Of a DNA stretch of 64,000 bases, positions 25,003 through 33,220 are shown piece by piece; the first letter of the stretch is position 1, and each line of letters starts with the position of its first letter. Under the pieces are notes generated by a model that saw only the letters and a list, made by a program, of their open reading frames with translations, made no database searches and was not told the origin of the DNA. Origin of the DNA: JBLMZI01 sp050258755. Lineage in GTDB: Bacteria; Bacillota; Syntrophomonadia; Syntrophomonadales; DTU052. The position numbers were made by a program, and so were the translations under genes. The stretch covers positions 124,001-188,000 of the forward strand of contig JBLMZI010000011.1 of NCBI GenBank assembly GCA_050258755.1, in the 5' to 3' direction.

Positions 25003-25290
25003 ATGCACGCTTACGAGATGATGTTCATCTTGAACCCTGAATTGCCAGCAGAAGGTATTGACGCGGCAAAAGCCAAGGTGACGGACCTGATCAACCAAAA
25101 CAGCGGTGTCTTTCAAGACTTTGACGTCTGGGGAAAAAGACGTCTGGCCTACGAGGTGAAAGACTTCCGTGAAGGGATCTACGTCCTGGCAAACTTTGAA
25201 GGTACGCGCGAAACCGTGAACGAGCTGGAACGGGTTCTGAAGATCACAGACGCATTCTTACGACACATGATAATCCGTAAAGGCGAGTAA
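25003..25290 (+). CDS. rpsF: 30S ribosomal protein bS6
   Basis: 95 aa with the family pattern YEMMFILNPELPAEG, VWGKRRLAYEVKDFREGIYVL and ITDAFLRHMIIRK. bS6 binds bS18 on the platform of the small subunit. GGAGGTGACAAG precedes the ATG. It is the first gene of the conserved rpsF-ssb-rpsR unit. Confidence 0.97.
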   Translation: MHAYEMMFILNPELPAEGIDAAKAKVTDLINQNSGVFQDFDVWGKRRLAYEVKDFREGIYVLANFEGTRETVNELERVLKITDAFLRHMIIRKGE

Positions 25291-25307
25291 TTAGGGGAGG
25301 CCTATCC

Positions 25308-25757
25308 GTGCTGAATCGAGCCATCTTGATCGGTCGTCTGACGCAAGATCCAGAATTACGATATACATCGAACGGTGTCGGTGTCTGCCGGTTTACCCTG
25401 GCGGTCAACCGGAACTTTACCAGCCAGTCCGGAGAACGGGCTGCGGATTATATCGATATCGTTGCCTGGCGGCAGCTTGCGGAGACTTGTGCCAGCTATC
25501 TGGCGAAAGGCCGGCTTGTTGCGGTTGAAGGGCGCATTCAGGTGCGCAGCTACGAAACGCAGGATGGTCAAAAACGGAAAGCCTTTGAGATCGTGGCGGA
25601 TACTGTGAAATTCCTTGAAAAAGCACAGGGACAGGGTCCGCGGGAAAACCGTCCAGCCGGTAAACGCGAGGAGACTGACAGCTGGGATTCGCTGGGACGA
25701 GAAGTCGACCACGGCGATGTTGATATGATTAACCCGGATGATGAAATTCCGTTCTAG
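25308..25757 (+). CDS. ssb: Single-stranded DNA-binding protein
   Basis: 149 aa from a GTG start. An OB-fold domain (LNRAILIGRLTQDPELRYTSNG, VAWRQLAETCASYLAKGRLVAVEGRI) and a disordered linker lead to the acidic C-terminal tip DDEIPF, which recruits replication and repair proteins. It lies between rpsF and rpsR as in Bacillus. Confidence 0.97.
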   Translation: MLNRAILIGRLTQDPELRYTSNGVGVCRFTLAVNRNFTSQSGERAADYIDIVAWRQLAETCASYLAKGRLVAVEGRIQVRSYETQDGQKRKAFEIVADTVKFLEKAQGQGPRENRPAGKREETDSWDSLGREVDHGDVDMINPDDEIPF

Positions 25758-25770
25758 GAGGAACGAATAA

Positions 25771-25995
25771 GTGAAAAAAGAACGCAAGCGGAAACGGCGC
25801 CAGTGTAATTTTTGCGCTGAAAAAATAGAAACCATAGATTACAAAGACATTCCGCGTCTGCGGCGGTTCATTACCGAAAAGGGGAAAATTCTTCCCCGCC
25901 GCATCACCGGCAATTGTGCCAACCATCAGCGGCAGGTGACTGTTGCGATCAAGCGGGCCCGGAACGTGGCCTTGCTGCCGTTCACAGCCGAATAA
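25771..25995 (+). CDS. rpsR: 30S ribosomal protein bS18
   Basis: 74 aa from a GTG start, with AGGAGG 7 bases upstream. It contains CNFC and a later NCANHQRQV, consistent with the zinc-binding (C+) version of bS18. IDYKDIPRLRRFITEKGKILPRR is the family core. Confidence 0.97.
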   Translation: MKKERKRKRRQCNFCAEKIETIDYKDIPRLRRFITEKGKILPRRITGNCANHQRQVTVAIKRARNVALLPFTAE

Positions 25996-26003
25996 GAAAA
26001 AGC

Positions 26004-26034
26004 AACCGCAAGATCAAGTCTTGCGGTTTGTTTA
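26004..26034 (+). terminator. Terminator after rpsR
   Basis: AACCGCAAGA pairs perfectly with TCTTGCGGTT (26004-26028), followed by TGTTTATT. Confidence 0.85.
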
Positions 26035-26048
26035 TTCTCCGAATAGGG

Positions 26049-26082
26049 CGCATCCGATTCTCTTTATAAGGATGCGTTTTGT
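26049..26082 (+). terminator. Second terminator-like hairpin downstream of rpsR
   Basis: CGCATCC pairs with GGATGCG (26049-26076) and is followed by TTTTGTTT. It directly follows the first terminator. Confidence 0.6.
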
Positions 26083-26190
26083 TTGCGCAGAAGACATGAC
26101 AAATTATGGATAATGATCTGCCCGGTGCAGGAACTGACGAGGTGGCTGGAGAATGTATGGGAAGGATGAGTTGCGAAGTAAAGGGAGAGG

Positions 26191-26514
26191 GTGGCACCAC
26201 TGAACGTCAGGAGCCAAGTGGATATCGCAAAGAATATTCGGGTTATTGAATGGCTGAAGGCCGAAATCGTGGAATCGGTTGCAGCCCTGTTTAAGTCATT
26301 GCTGAAAGCGGGAGACGAAGCGGTCGGCGACTGCCTCGCGAACATTATCATTTCGATATATATTCTTGGCCGCCGCGTTGGGATCAGCTTTCAGCAAATC
26401 GATTTCCGGGTTGAAAGCAAGCTGAGACTCAGTATCAATGAAGCGCATGAGGTTGAACAATGGTATGGCGATCTTTCCGCGCTGTTGGGCTATCTTGAGC
26501 GCCGTAAGCGATAA
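26191..26514 (+). CDS. MazG-like family protein
   Basis: 107 aa. The sequence VDIAKNIRVIEWLKAEIVESVAALFKSLLKAG with IIISIYILGRRVGISF and EVEQWYGDLSALLGYL matches the small MazG-like proteins found beside rplI in Clostridia. The helical fold relates to all-alpha NTP pyrophosphatases, but activity is not shown. The start is uncertain: the GTG at 26191 has GGGAGAGG immediately before it, and a GTG at 26218 (preceded by AGGAG) is an alternative. Confidence 0.78.
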   Translation: MAPLNVRSQVDIAKNIRVIEWLKAEIVESVAALFKSLLKAGDEAVGDCLANIIISIYILGRRVGISFQQIDFRVESKLRLSINEAHEVEQWYGDLSALLGYLERRKR

Positions 26515-26568
26515 ACCGGGGTTGGCTTTTTCGGAAGCGAAACCTGCAGAATAAAGGGGGATTTACGG

Positions 26569-27015
26569 ATGAAAGTCATCCTGTTGATCGATGTGAAGAA
26601 ACTCGGAGACAAAGGGGAAGTAAAAGAAGTTTCCGACGGGTATGCCAGAAACTTTCTTCTGCCCAAAGGGCTAGCGGCGGAAGCAACCGAAGGCCGGATC
26701 CATGAGATGCAAGAGAGCAACAAGCGGGTGCAGGATAAAAAGGACAAGGAAGAGGACAAGGCCCGCCGCATTGGGCAGAAGCTGGGCGCACAGGCGGTGC
26801 TGGTCAAAGCGAAAACCGGCGAGGGCGGCAAGCTGTTCGGCGCCGTGACGGCGAAGGAAATTGCCGATGCGATAAAAGCACAGCATAAGATCGAGATTGA
26901 TAAGAAGAAGATCGAAATGAAAGATCCGATTCGCCATCTCGGGGAGTTTACCATCAAGGTGCGGCTCCATCCGGCGGTTCACTTTGATATGCTGGTTCGG
27001 GTCGAGGAACAATAA
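26569..27015 (+). CDS. rplI: 50S ribosomal protein bL9
   Basis: 148 aa. The N-terminal domain has MKVILLIDVKKLGDKGEVKEV and DGYARNFLLPKGLA, followed by the long connecting helix and the C-terminal domain (KLFGAVTAKEIADAI). bL9 binds 23S rRNA at the L1 stalk base and protrudes from the ribosome. AAAGGGGG precedes the ATG. Confidence 0.97.
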   Translation: MKVILLIDVKKLGDKGEVKEVSDGYARNFLLPKGLAAEATEGRIHEMQESNKRVQDKKDKEEDKARRIGQKLGAQAVLVKAKTGEGGKLFGAVTAKEIADAIKAQHKIEIDKKKIEMKDPIRHLGEFTIKVRLHPAVHFDMLVRVEEQ

Positions 27016-27053
27016 TTCGGATTGTGACGAAAACAATCGATATTTGGAAGCGG

Positions 27054-27077
27054 AAGGCGCTTTTGAGCGCTTTTTTG
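27054..27077 (+). terminator. Terminator after rplI
   Basis: AAGGCGC pairs with GCGCTTT around TTTTGA and is followed by a T run. Confidence 0.7.
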
Positions 27078-27083
27078 CTTTTG

Positions 27084-27112
27084 TTGACACGCATATGGTC
27101 AATTGATAAAAT
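27084..27112 (+). promoter_or_regulatory. Promoter of purA
   Basis: A perfect TTGACA (27084-27089), a 17-base spacer and TAAAAT (27107-27112) lie 43 bases before the purA start. Confidence 0.8.
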
Positions 27113-27154
27113 CAATCTGTTGACTTGGCGGGGGGTTTATGGGAGGTGTTCCGG

Positions 27155-28432
27155 TTGTCTACAGTAGTACTGGTTGGCGCACAGTGGGGCGATGAAGGCA
27201 AGGGCAAAATCACTGATTACCTTGCGGAACAGGCGGACATGGTCGTCCGGTATCAGGGAGGAAGCAATGCTGGCCACACAGTGGTTGTCGGCGACCAGAA
27301 GTTTCAGCTTCACCTGATTCCATCCGGCATCCTATATCCGGAAAAGATTTCCGTGATCGGCAATGGCGTTGCGCTTGACCCGATCGTTCTGTTTGAAGAG
27401 ATTGACGGGTTGGCCGCCCGCGGGGTCGATATGTCCAATTTAAAGGTTAGCAGCCGGGCGCATGTGGTATTGCCGATGCATCGCCGGATTGATGAACTGC
27501 AGGAAGACGGCGGCCGCAAGATCGGAACGACCAAACGGGGCATTGGTCCACTTTATGCCGATAAGATTTCCCGGTCAGGCGTGCGCGTGGTAGACATCCT
27601 GGATGAAGCCTTTTTCAGCGAACGCCTAAAAGAAATCGTTGAAGAAAAAAACCGGATTTTAGACCGAATTTATGACGTCCCCGGTTTTGACTATATCAAG
27701 CTTTTGGACGAATACCGGCACTATGCCGAGCGTCTGCGGCCGATGGTGACGGACACCTCACTGCTGGTTAACCGTGCGATCGATCAGGGGAAAAAAGTCT
27801 TGTTCGAAGGCGCGCAGGGAACGCTTCTAGATATTGATCACGGGACCTACCCATATGTCACTTCGTCCCATCCGATCTCGGGTGGCGCATGTGTTGGGGT
27901 TGGTGTTGGTCCGACTCGGATTAATAAAGTCATTGGTGTTGTCAAGGCCTATACCACCCGGGTTGGCGAAGGCCCGTTCCCGACCGAACTGCATGACGAT
28001 GTCGGCGAACTGATCCGTCGGCGCGGAGACGAATACGGCACCACGACCGGGCGCCCGCGGCGCTGTGGCTGGCTGGACACCGTCGTGCTTCGCTATTCGG
28101 CACGGATCAATGGTCTTACCGATCTGGCGATTACGAAACTGGACGTACTGGACGAGTTTGAAAAGATTAAGGTTTGCGTCGCTTACCGGTACCGCGGTGA
28201 GATTATCGAGGAATTCCCGGACAATCTACCGATGCTGGACGAATGTGAGCCGGTGTACATTGAATTGGATGGATGGCGGCAGAGCCTGGAGGGTGTGCAG
28301 CGCATGGAAGACCTACCCGTAAACGCACAGCGCTACATCGACGAAGTTGTTCGCCTGACCGGTGTTCCGCAATGCATGCTCGCGGTCGGGCCGAAGCGTT
28401 CCCAGACGATCGTCTCGCGTCCCATTTTTTAG
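27155..28432 (+). CDS. purA: Adenylosuccinate synthetase
   Basis: About 425 aa, the usual PurA size. It joins IMP and aspartate with GTP to give adenylosuccinate in AMP synthesis. Motifs are VVLVGAQWGDEGKGK at the N-terminus, GTTKRGIGPLYADK, VLFEGAQGTLLDIDHGTYP and TTTGRPRRCGWLD. The TTG at 27155 is chosen: GGGAGG lies 8 bases before it and the protein then begins STVVLVG as in homologues, rather than at an upstream TTG at 27125. Confidence 0.97.
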   Translation: MSTVVLVGAQWGDEGKGKITDYLAEQADMVVRYQGGSNAGHTVVVGDQKFQLHLIPSGILYPEKISVIGNGVALDPIVLFEEIDGLAARGVDMSNLKVSSRAHVVLPMHRRIDELQEDGGRKIGTTKRGIGPLYADKISRSGVRVVDILDEAFFSERLKEIVEEKNRILDRIYDVPGFDYIKLLDEYRHYAERLRPMVTDTSLLVNRAIDQGKKVLFEGAQGTLLDIDHGTYPYVTSSHPISGGACVGVGVGPTRINKVIGVVKAYTTRVGEGPFPTELHDDVGELIRRRGDEYGTTTGRPRRCGWLDTVVLRYSARINGLTDLAITKLDVLDEFEKIKVCVAYRYRGEIIEEFPDNLPMLDECEPVYIELDGWRQSLEGVQRMEDLPVNAQRYIDEVVRLTGVPQCMLAVGPKRSQTIVSRPIF

Positions 28433-28436
28433 CGAT

Positions 28437-28465
28437 TTGAAAAGGTATGCAATATCCTATATAAT
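28437..28465 (+). promoter_or_regulatory. Promoter of tRNA-Val
   Basis: TTGAAA (28437-28442) and TATAAT (28460-28465) with a 17-base spacer, 18 bases before the tRNA. Confidence 0.8.
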
Positions 28466-28482
28466 AATTAAGTGAGAATTTT

Positions 28483-28559
28483 GGGTGATTAGCTCAGTCG
28501 GTTAGAGCGCGTGCCTCACATGCACGAGGTCGTGGGTTCGAGTCCCTCATCGCCCACCA
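28483..28559 (+). tRNA. tRNA-Val (anticodon CAC)
   Basis: A complete cloverleaf with encoded CCA: acceptor GGGTGAT/ATCGCCC (one wobble), anticodon loop CTCACAT giving CAC, and T-loop GTTCGAGTC. It stands as a single-gene unit with its own promoter and terminator. Confidence 0.96.
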
Positions 28560-28571
28560 TTTGAAATCGAG

Positions 28572-28606
28572 AACCCCTGGACGATTCAACGTTCAGGGGT
28601 TTTTTC
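28572..28606 (+). terminator. Terminator after tRNA-Val
   Basis: AACCCCTG pairs with CAGGGGTT (28572-28601), followed by a run of Ts. The convergent cinA gene ends just beyond. Confidence 0.85.
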
Positions 28607-28617
28607 ATGGCGTCTGC

Positions 28618-29883
28618 TCACAGCTTTTCTGCTTGTATGTGCTTGAGTGCCCGGAGCAAGTGGTGCAAGGCCAAAAGAGCGGCCCGCCAGCGTACAACCT
28701 CCCGGTCGCCGGGGCACACCTGCCAGCACAAACAGTCACCTGCGCTGGAAGACAAACCGATCAGGGTCGTACCGACCGGCAGGTTGGAGCTTCCCGAAGA
28801 GGGCCCGGCAAGACCGAAACAAAAGAGACACAGGTCAACCTTGTGCACTGCCCGCAGCCTGCGGGTAAGCTGCTGCGCCACAGCGGAGTTGATGGCCCCG
28901 TCGGCGCGTGCTTCGGCGGATGTATGTTCAAGCAGCAAGGGATCATCTAAACCGTAGATTACTGAGCCTCCCTTAAAATATTCCGACGATCCGGGAAGGG
29001 AAGTCAACAGCATGCTGATCAGCCCGCCGGTATGCCCTTCAATCAAGTAGATTGTTTTTCCTGTGCGGCGCAGGGCGTCTGCAACAACGGTTTCGATGGT
29101 TTCGTGATCCTCGGCGTAAATGTATTCCGCAAGCGCGCCGCGGACCGTCTGAACCTGCGGAGCGAACCGTTCAAGACAATCTGTAGCGGAAGTCCCCTTG
29201 TTGATCATATGAACCTGAACATCCCGACTGCTGGCGTAATAACCGATCTCGACCCCAACGCGCAGCAGGCCGCCCATCAGCGGCCCAAGAAGATCGTTTG
29301 CGCCACTTTCAGTAATCCCCGACAGCTTGAACCGCTTGAAGGTGATGCGCCGCACGGGCGAATCCGGACGGGCAAGCCGGCGGACGGCCGTGTCTGTTTC
29401 AAGGATACTGCGAATTTCCCGCGGAACGCCGGGCAGAAGAATTAGCCGCTTGCCCTGGTCGAGTTCGACCAGCGATCCCGGGACCAAGCCGATGGCATTA
29501 TCGAGGGTTGCGGCGCCTTCAATGATGCATGCTTGCTTGACATTGCTGGGGGGCATGGGAATTCCCCGGTCGGCAAAACGGAGTTTAAGCTTATTCTGGC
29601 TTGCTGCGTCTATGACAATCGGCCGCTCAATTGCCGCGGCAACGCTCTCAAGTGTTACGTCATCGTCCGTTGGGCCCAGACCGCCGCAAACCGCAAGAAA
29701 GTCGTGCTGGGCGAGAAGTTCCCGGACGGCTTTTATAATATCCTCTGAGTCATCTCCCACAGTGACGCTTTGTGAGACCGAGTATCCCAGGTTTGTCAAC
29801 GTTTCGGCCAGATAGGCGGAATTGGTGTCAATGGTCTTACCCAGCAAAAGCTCGTTTCCAATGGTTAAAATGGCAGCCTGCAT
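28618..29883 (-). CDS. cinA: CinA-like protein with a degenerate C-terminal amidohydrolase domain
   Basis: 421 aa. The N-terminal molybdopterin-binding-like (ADP-ribose pyrophosphatase-type) domain is intact: AAILTIGNELLLGKTIDTNSAYLA, VCGGLGPTDDDVT and LLPGVPREI. The C-terminal domain aligns with nicotinamide-nucleotide amidohydrolase but its signature is altered: the usual ESCTGG is EGHTGG here, VAYSN is VIYGL, and VTGIAGP is CFGLAGP. The nucleophilic serine region is therefore lost and deamidase activity is doubtful. It overlaps the upstream MBL gene by 19 bases, forming a two-gene operon. Confidence 0.88.
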   Translation of the reverse strand: MQAAILTIGNELLLGKTIDTNSAYLAETLTNLGYSVSQSVTVGDDSEDIIKAVRELLAQHDFLAVCGGLGPTDDDVTLESVAAAIERPIVIDAASQNKLKLRFADRGIPMPPSNVKQACIIEGAATLDNAIGLVPGSLVELDQGKRLILLPGVPREIRSILETDTAVRRLARPDSPVRRITFKRFKLSGITESGANDLLGPLMGGLLRVGVEIGYYASSRDVQVHMINKGTSATDCLERFAPQVQTVRGALAEYIYAEDHETIETVVADALRRTGKTIYLIEGHTGGLISMLLTSLPGSSEYFKGGSVIYGLDDPLLLEHTSAEARADGAINSAVAQQLTRRLRAVHKVDLCLFCFGLAGPSSGSSNLPVGTTLIGLSSSAGDCLCWQVCPGDREVVRWRAALLALHHLLRALKHIQAEKL

Positions 29884-30740
29884 TTACTGTTCCCTCCCCG
29901 ATAATCATCCTGATATGGCCGGCCAAAATGCATGGTTCGGCCGACATGAAGCAAATGGACCGCTTTTGGAAACCGGCGGTACATTCTGGCGGCAGCTTCA
30001 AAGCCTGTGCAGTGTCCCGGAAACAAAAACCGGACGCCGCCCTGTTCCAGTTCATTCAAGATGGCGTCGATTTCTTCCGAAGAATGGTTCCCCAAATGAA
30101 ACCCGCCAAGGACTGCATGTACCGAGGGTTTCCCGGTTAATGCCATGCAGTGCAAAATGGTGCTGACGAGACCGGCATGCGCGCAGCCAGTGACGATAAC
30201 CAATCCGGACTGGGATAGGTTAGCGAAGAGCGCGAGGTCGTCTTCGGCCAGCGACGGTGTTGGTGCTGCAGCGCCATCTTCGGCGGCGAAAGACTCCTGG
30301 TTTGGGATTTCCCCGGATAACCATACGCCACCAAGAATGCGATAGGCAGACCGAACCCCGATTGGCTGGCCGCCAGCTTGCTCAATGGCCTTGGGACCAT
30401 TAAGAAAGGCAGCATTGGATAAAACATTGGGATGGCAAAGGACGGGGGTCTTACGCCCGATCCGAGCCAGCACCGGGAGCAGGGCGCCGCAGTGATCCGA
30501 ATGCGCGTGTGACAGCACGATAAGGTCAACGCTTTCCGGATCGATGTCCAAATGCCGCATATTATGTAGAAGAAGATCGGCGTCCGGGCCAACATCGAAA
30601 AGGATGCGCCAACAGCGCCCTTTGGCTGCGCAGTCAACAAGCAGGGAAAGCCCGTGCTGGCTTTGTAAAGGGGATTGGAAGCCGGGCTTCAGATTGTCGA
30701 CCAGGACTGTGACCGTCATCCAATCAACGCATTGGTTCAA
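29865..30740 (-). CDS. Metallo-beta-lactamase fold hydrolase (COG1237-like)
   Basis: About 291 aa. The MBL metal motif is LSHAHSDHCG, with further ligands in VTGCAHAGLVS, VLGGFHLG and LFPGHCTG. The combination with an N-terminal VLVDNLKPG matches the group annotated as dihydropterin-ribofuranosylaminobenzene phosphate synthase-like. The true substrate is not known. The TTG at 30740 is chosen because GGGGGAGG lies 8 bases upstream; in-frame codons before it have no such site. It is divergent from the PP-loop gene across a regulatory region with two palindromes. Confidence 0.8.
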   Translation of the reverse strand: MNQCVDWMTVTVLVDNLKPGFQSPLQSQHGLSLLVDCAAKGRCWRILFDVGPDADLLLHNMRHLDIDPESVDLIVLSHAHSDHCGALLPVLARIGRKTPVLCHPNVLSNAAFLNGPKAIEQAGGQPIGVRSAYRILGGVWLSGEIPNQESFAAEDGAAAPTPSLAEDDLALFANLSQSGLVIVTGCAHAGLVSTILHCMALTGKPSVHAVLGGFHLGNHSSEEIDAILNELEQGGVRFLFPGHCTGFEAAARMYRRFPKAVHLLHVGRTMHFGRPYQDDYRGGNSKCRLPF

Positions 30741-30784
30741 GGCATCACCTCCCCCTTCGATATAAACCAAAAAGTATATTAAAA

Positions 30785-30796
30785 ACAAATATTTGT
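30785..30796. promoter_or_regulatory. 12-bp palindrome in the divergent MBL/PP-loop promoter region
   Basis: ACAAATATTTGT is a perfect palindrome 45 bases upstream of the MBL start. It could be an operator for the minus-strand promoter. Confidence 0.35.
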
Positions 30797-30815
30797 CAAA
30801 TAATATAATTTATGC

Positions 30816-30845
30816 TTGCTACCTGGAAAAACGTGGGAGTATAAT
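30816..30845 (+). promoter_or_regulatory. Promoter of the PP-loop operon
   Basis: TTGCTA (30816-30821), an 18-base spacer and a perfect TATAAT (30840-30845); the expected transcription start falls at the palindrome that follows. Confidence 0.65.
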
Positions 30846-30853
30846 CGGTTTAG

Positions 30854-30869
30854 CTAATTGCGCAATTAG
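30854..30869. promoter_or_regulatory. 16-bp perfect palindrome, candidate operator
   Basis: CTAATTGCGCAATTAG lies 8 bases downstream of the -10 element, where a bound repressor would block initiation. The form resembles MarR-family operators; no regulator gene is adjacent, so the binder is unknown. Confidence 0.5.
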
Positions 30870-30891
30870 ACAAAAAATTAGGAGGGATTCG

Positions 30892-31767
30892 ATGGCAAAG
30901 CGTGATACGCTGCTCAGGGTTGAAGACATCCAGGTGGATTCCCGCGAATACCAACTGGTAGCCGAGACGATTGAGCAATACAAACTGCTTGATGACGTGA
31001 ACAATGTTGTATTCCTTTTTTCCGGCGGGAAAGACGCTACCTTTGGCCTGCTCGCTATGGACAATTATTTGCGCACGCACCGGCCGGATATCTCGCTGAA
31101 CGCGGTCATGGTGACCTATCCCACGCATGTCTACTACGAAAAAGACGGAAAACCCCGGGCGTCATTTGAAAAGCTGAAAAACTTTTGGAGAGAAGCCGGG
31201 GTCGCTGTGGACATTTACGATTCTCCGGAGCCGGATCTTGAAGAAGCAGCAACCCAGGGATGCAAGATTTGTAAACATGCCAGAAAAACCATTGTTGACG
31301 CTTATTTAAAACGATGGATTGGGAAACCAGGGAAAACCGCGATTGTTACGGGCTATACACTGTATGACATTTTAGCCTACCTGGACGAATTCGGGCTGTA
31401 TACGAACTTTACCTATGATATCAATTCGGTGGACGAGCACCTGACGAAACGGGTAAAGAACTGCCTGCATAAAATGTCGGTCCGGGAAGATCTTCCGAAC
31501 GGACTCCGCCTGATTCGTCCCCTGGTTCGGTTAAAGGAGAATGACATCCTCCAGTACATAACCAGCAGAGACATTCCTTACATGAATCATCCTTGCATTG
31601 CCGCTGAAGGCAAACACAAACGCGCGTATTTTGGAGGGCTTAACCTTCTGGCTCACGCAGATCGTTCAAGCTACAGCGGAATTATGGACTTTTTGGACCG
31701 GCATCATGTACAGCTTCCGGAAACGTTTGACGACGTTGAGGACCAAGGCTTTTTCACCGATTGCTAA
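30892..31767 (+). CDS. PP-loop ATPase, TtcA/TilS-like
   Basis: About 291 aa. The PP-loop SGGKDA (VVFLFSGGKDATFGLLAM) binds ATP and activates a substrate by adenylation, as in tRNA thiolation enzymes. Cysteines in GCKICKHARK and HPC could bind a cluster or carry sulfur. The protein lacks the exact TtcA or TilS signatures, so the substrate is open. ATG 30892 follows AGGAGGG; an in-frame ATG at 30793 lies upstream of the promoter and operator. It is the first gene of an apparent operon with a flavoprotein fusion, an SPFH protein and a cupin. Confidence 0.78.
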   Translation: MAKRDTLLRVEDIQVDSREYQLVAETIEQYKLLDDVNNVVFLFSGGKDATFGLLAMDNYLRTHRPDISLNAVMVTYPTHVYYEKDGKPRASFEKLKNFWREAGVAVDIYDSPEPDLEEAATQGCKICKHARKTIVDAYLKRWIGKPGKTAIVTGYTLYDILAYLDEFGLYTNFTYDINSVDEHLTKRVKNCLHKMSVREDLPNGLRLIRPLVRLKENDILQYITSRDIPYMNHPCIAAEGKHKRAYFGGLNLLAHADRSSYSGIMDFLDRHHVQLPETFDDVEDQGFFTDC

Positions 31768-31791
31768 GCTGTTGGGAAAGGAATGAAAGCT

Positions 31792-33210
31792 ATGGGCAAC
31801 AAAAGCAAAACGGTGCTGCTGCTGGCCTGCAGTGTAGCCATCTTCGTTCCGATCTGGGGAACGTTTCACGGGCTGCTGGGGATAAAAACGGCCTGGGCGG
31901 CATTTGCTTCCGCCGCTCTGTTCTTTGCGGCGGGCCACGAATTGAAAAGCGCCCCAAAAGTTGCGGCTGGGCATCTACTCGGCCTGGTCTGGGGGATTAC
32001 CATGCTGACGGTCTTGAGCCTGCCCCAAACGCAGCACTTCAATCCGATAGCAGCAGCTTTCGCAACGCTGTTAGGGCTTGGCGTACTGGCCGTGATCGTG
32101 ACGCATCTGGGCGCGGATCTTCTTTCCCATCTGCCTTCGCTCTTTTCGGGTTGGGCAGTGGCGGTAGGCGCACTGGGGCCAGTCCCGCCTTCAGCCTGGG
32201 GAAGGCTGCCGCTGGACGTACTTTTGGCCTTGTTGGTGGGCGTGCTGGTTTTGGGAATCGGGATTTCCCAGCTGCATCTTCTTTTTATGCGTCTCTTTAA
32301 AGTGGAGTCCGAAGAAGTGCCTGCAGAGTCGATCCCGGTCCCTCCACAAACGGTTAAGCCCCAGACCGAGATGCGCATGGAAAAGTACCTCAGCGTATAT
32401 CGGTCCGGCGATGGCCCCGTAGATGCTGTCTCGGGCACATCGAGCTATTCGGGGCTTGAGGATATCAAGCAGGACCTGGCGGCTATCAAGAGTTCGCTCA
32501 TTCAGTTCCCGGCATCGCGAATGGGTGGCGGCGCTGCCGCACCGGCAATGGACGTCCCGGTTAAGATTGTCGGGGTCTGCGGAAGTCCTCACAAAAAGGG
32601 CAGCACGATCGAGTACCTCAAGCATGCGCTGCGGGCCGCGGAAGCCGAAGGGAATGTTACGACCCACCTTATTGAATTGGCCGGCAAAGATATAAAGCCT
32701 TGCCTGGGATGCAAGACCGACAAGTGCTTTGAAAAATGCAGGATTAACGACGCAATGCAGGAGTTTTATCCGATTTTGGAGGACTGCGACGGAATCATTT
32801 TCGGATCACCCTCGTATTTCGGTACGTTTTCCGGACAACTCAAACTGTTCTTTGATCGCCTGCGGGTCATGCGGCATACGGACTTTCAACTTCGGAATAA
32901 AGTCATTGCCCCATTGGCGGTAGCGGGCCGGCGTCACGGCGGTCAGGAAATCACCAATCTTGACATCATTCAGACGATGATGCGGCACAACACGATTATC
33001 GTCAATGACGGAACCGCTGTGTGCCAATTAGGGGCTACCGGCTGGTCCCACACTTTTGACGACCCGAACTCCAAGGCTGAGGATGACAAATACGGCCTGG
33101 AAACCGCCGAAGGGGTGGGCAAACGGGTGGCAGAGGTGGCTAAGGTGGTTAAGGCGAGTGGTCTTCAACAGACGACGTACAAATACAACGCCAAGATCGG
33201 CAAGAGATAG
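31792..33210 (+). CDS. DUF1097-type membrane domain fused to an iron-sulfur flavoprotein-like reductase
   Basis: About 472 aa. The first 170 residues contain five to six transmembrane helices resembling DUF1097 (GTFHGLLGIKTAWAAFASAALFFAAG). A linker of some 80 residues leads to an NADPH-dependent FMN reductase/flavodoxin-like domain (VKIVGVCGSPHKKGSTIEYLKHAL, IIFGSPSYFGTFSGQLKLFFDRL). It carries a cysteine cluster CLGCKTDKCFEKC that may bind an Fe-S centre. Membrane tethering of such a reductase is unusual. The ATG at 31792 is preferred because the GGAAAGGA Shine-Dalgarno abuts the ATG at 31783. Confidence 0.75.
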   Translation: MGNKSKTVLLLACSVAIFVPIWGTFHGLLGIKTAWAAFASAALFFAAGHELKSAPKVAAGHLLGLVWGITMLTVLSLPQTQHFNPIAAAFATLLGLGVLAVIVTHLGADLLSHLPSLFSGWAVAVGALGPVPPSAWGRLPLDVLLALLVGVLVLGIGISQLHLLFMRLFKVESEEVPAESIPVPPQTVKPQTEMRMEKYLSVYRSGDGPVDAVSGTSSYSGLEDIKQDLAAIKSSLIQFPASRMGGGAAAPAMDVPVKIVGVCGSPHKKGSTIEYLKHALRAAEAEGNVTTHLIELAGKDIKPCLGCKTDKCFEKCRINDAMQEFYPILEDCDGIIFGSPSYFGTFSGQLKLFFDRLRVMRHTDFQLRNKVIAPLAVAGRRHGGQEITNLDIIQTMMRHNTIIVNDGTAVCQLGATGWSHTFDDPNSKAEDDKYGLETAEGVGKRVAEVAKVVKASGLQQTTYKYNAKIGKR

Positions 33211-33220
33211 GAGGGGAACC

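Noticed and set aside
26186..26202. T-box-like string AGGGTGGCACCAC at the MazG-like gene start
   Set aside because: It matches part of the T-box core but coincides with the Shine-Dalgarno and first codons, and no stem I or terminator is visible upstream.
33056..33220. N-terminal extension of the SPFH protein
   Set aside because: It overlaps the flavoprotein gene, is Arg/Thr-rich and lacks a ribosome-binding site; ATG 33221 has AGGAGGGG upstream.
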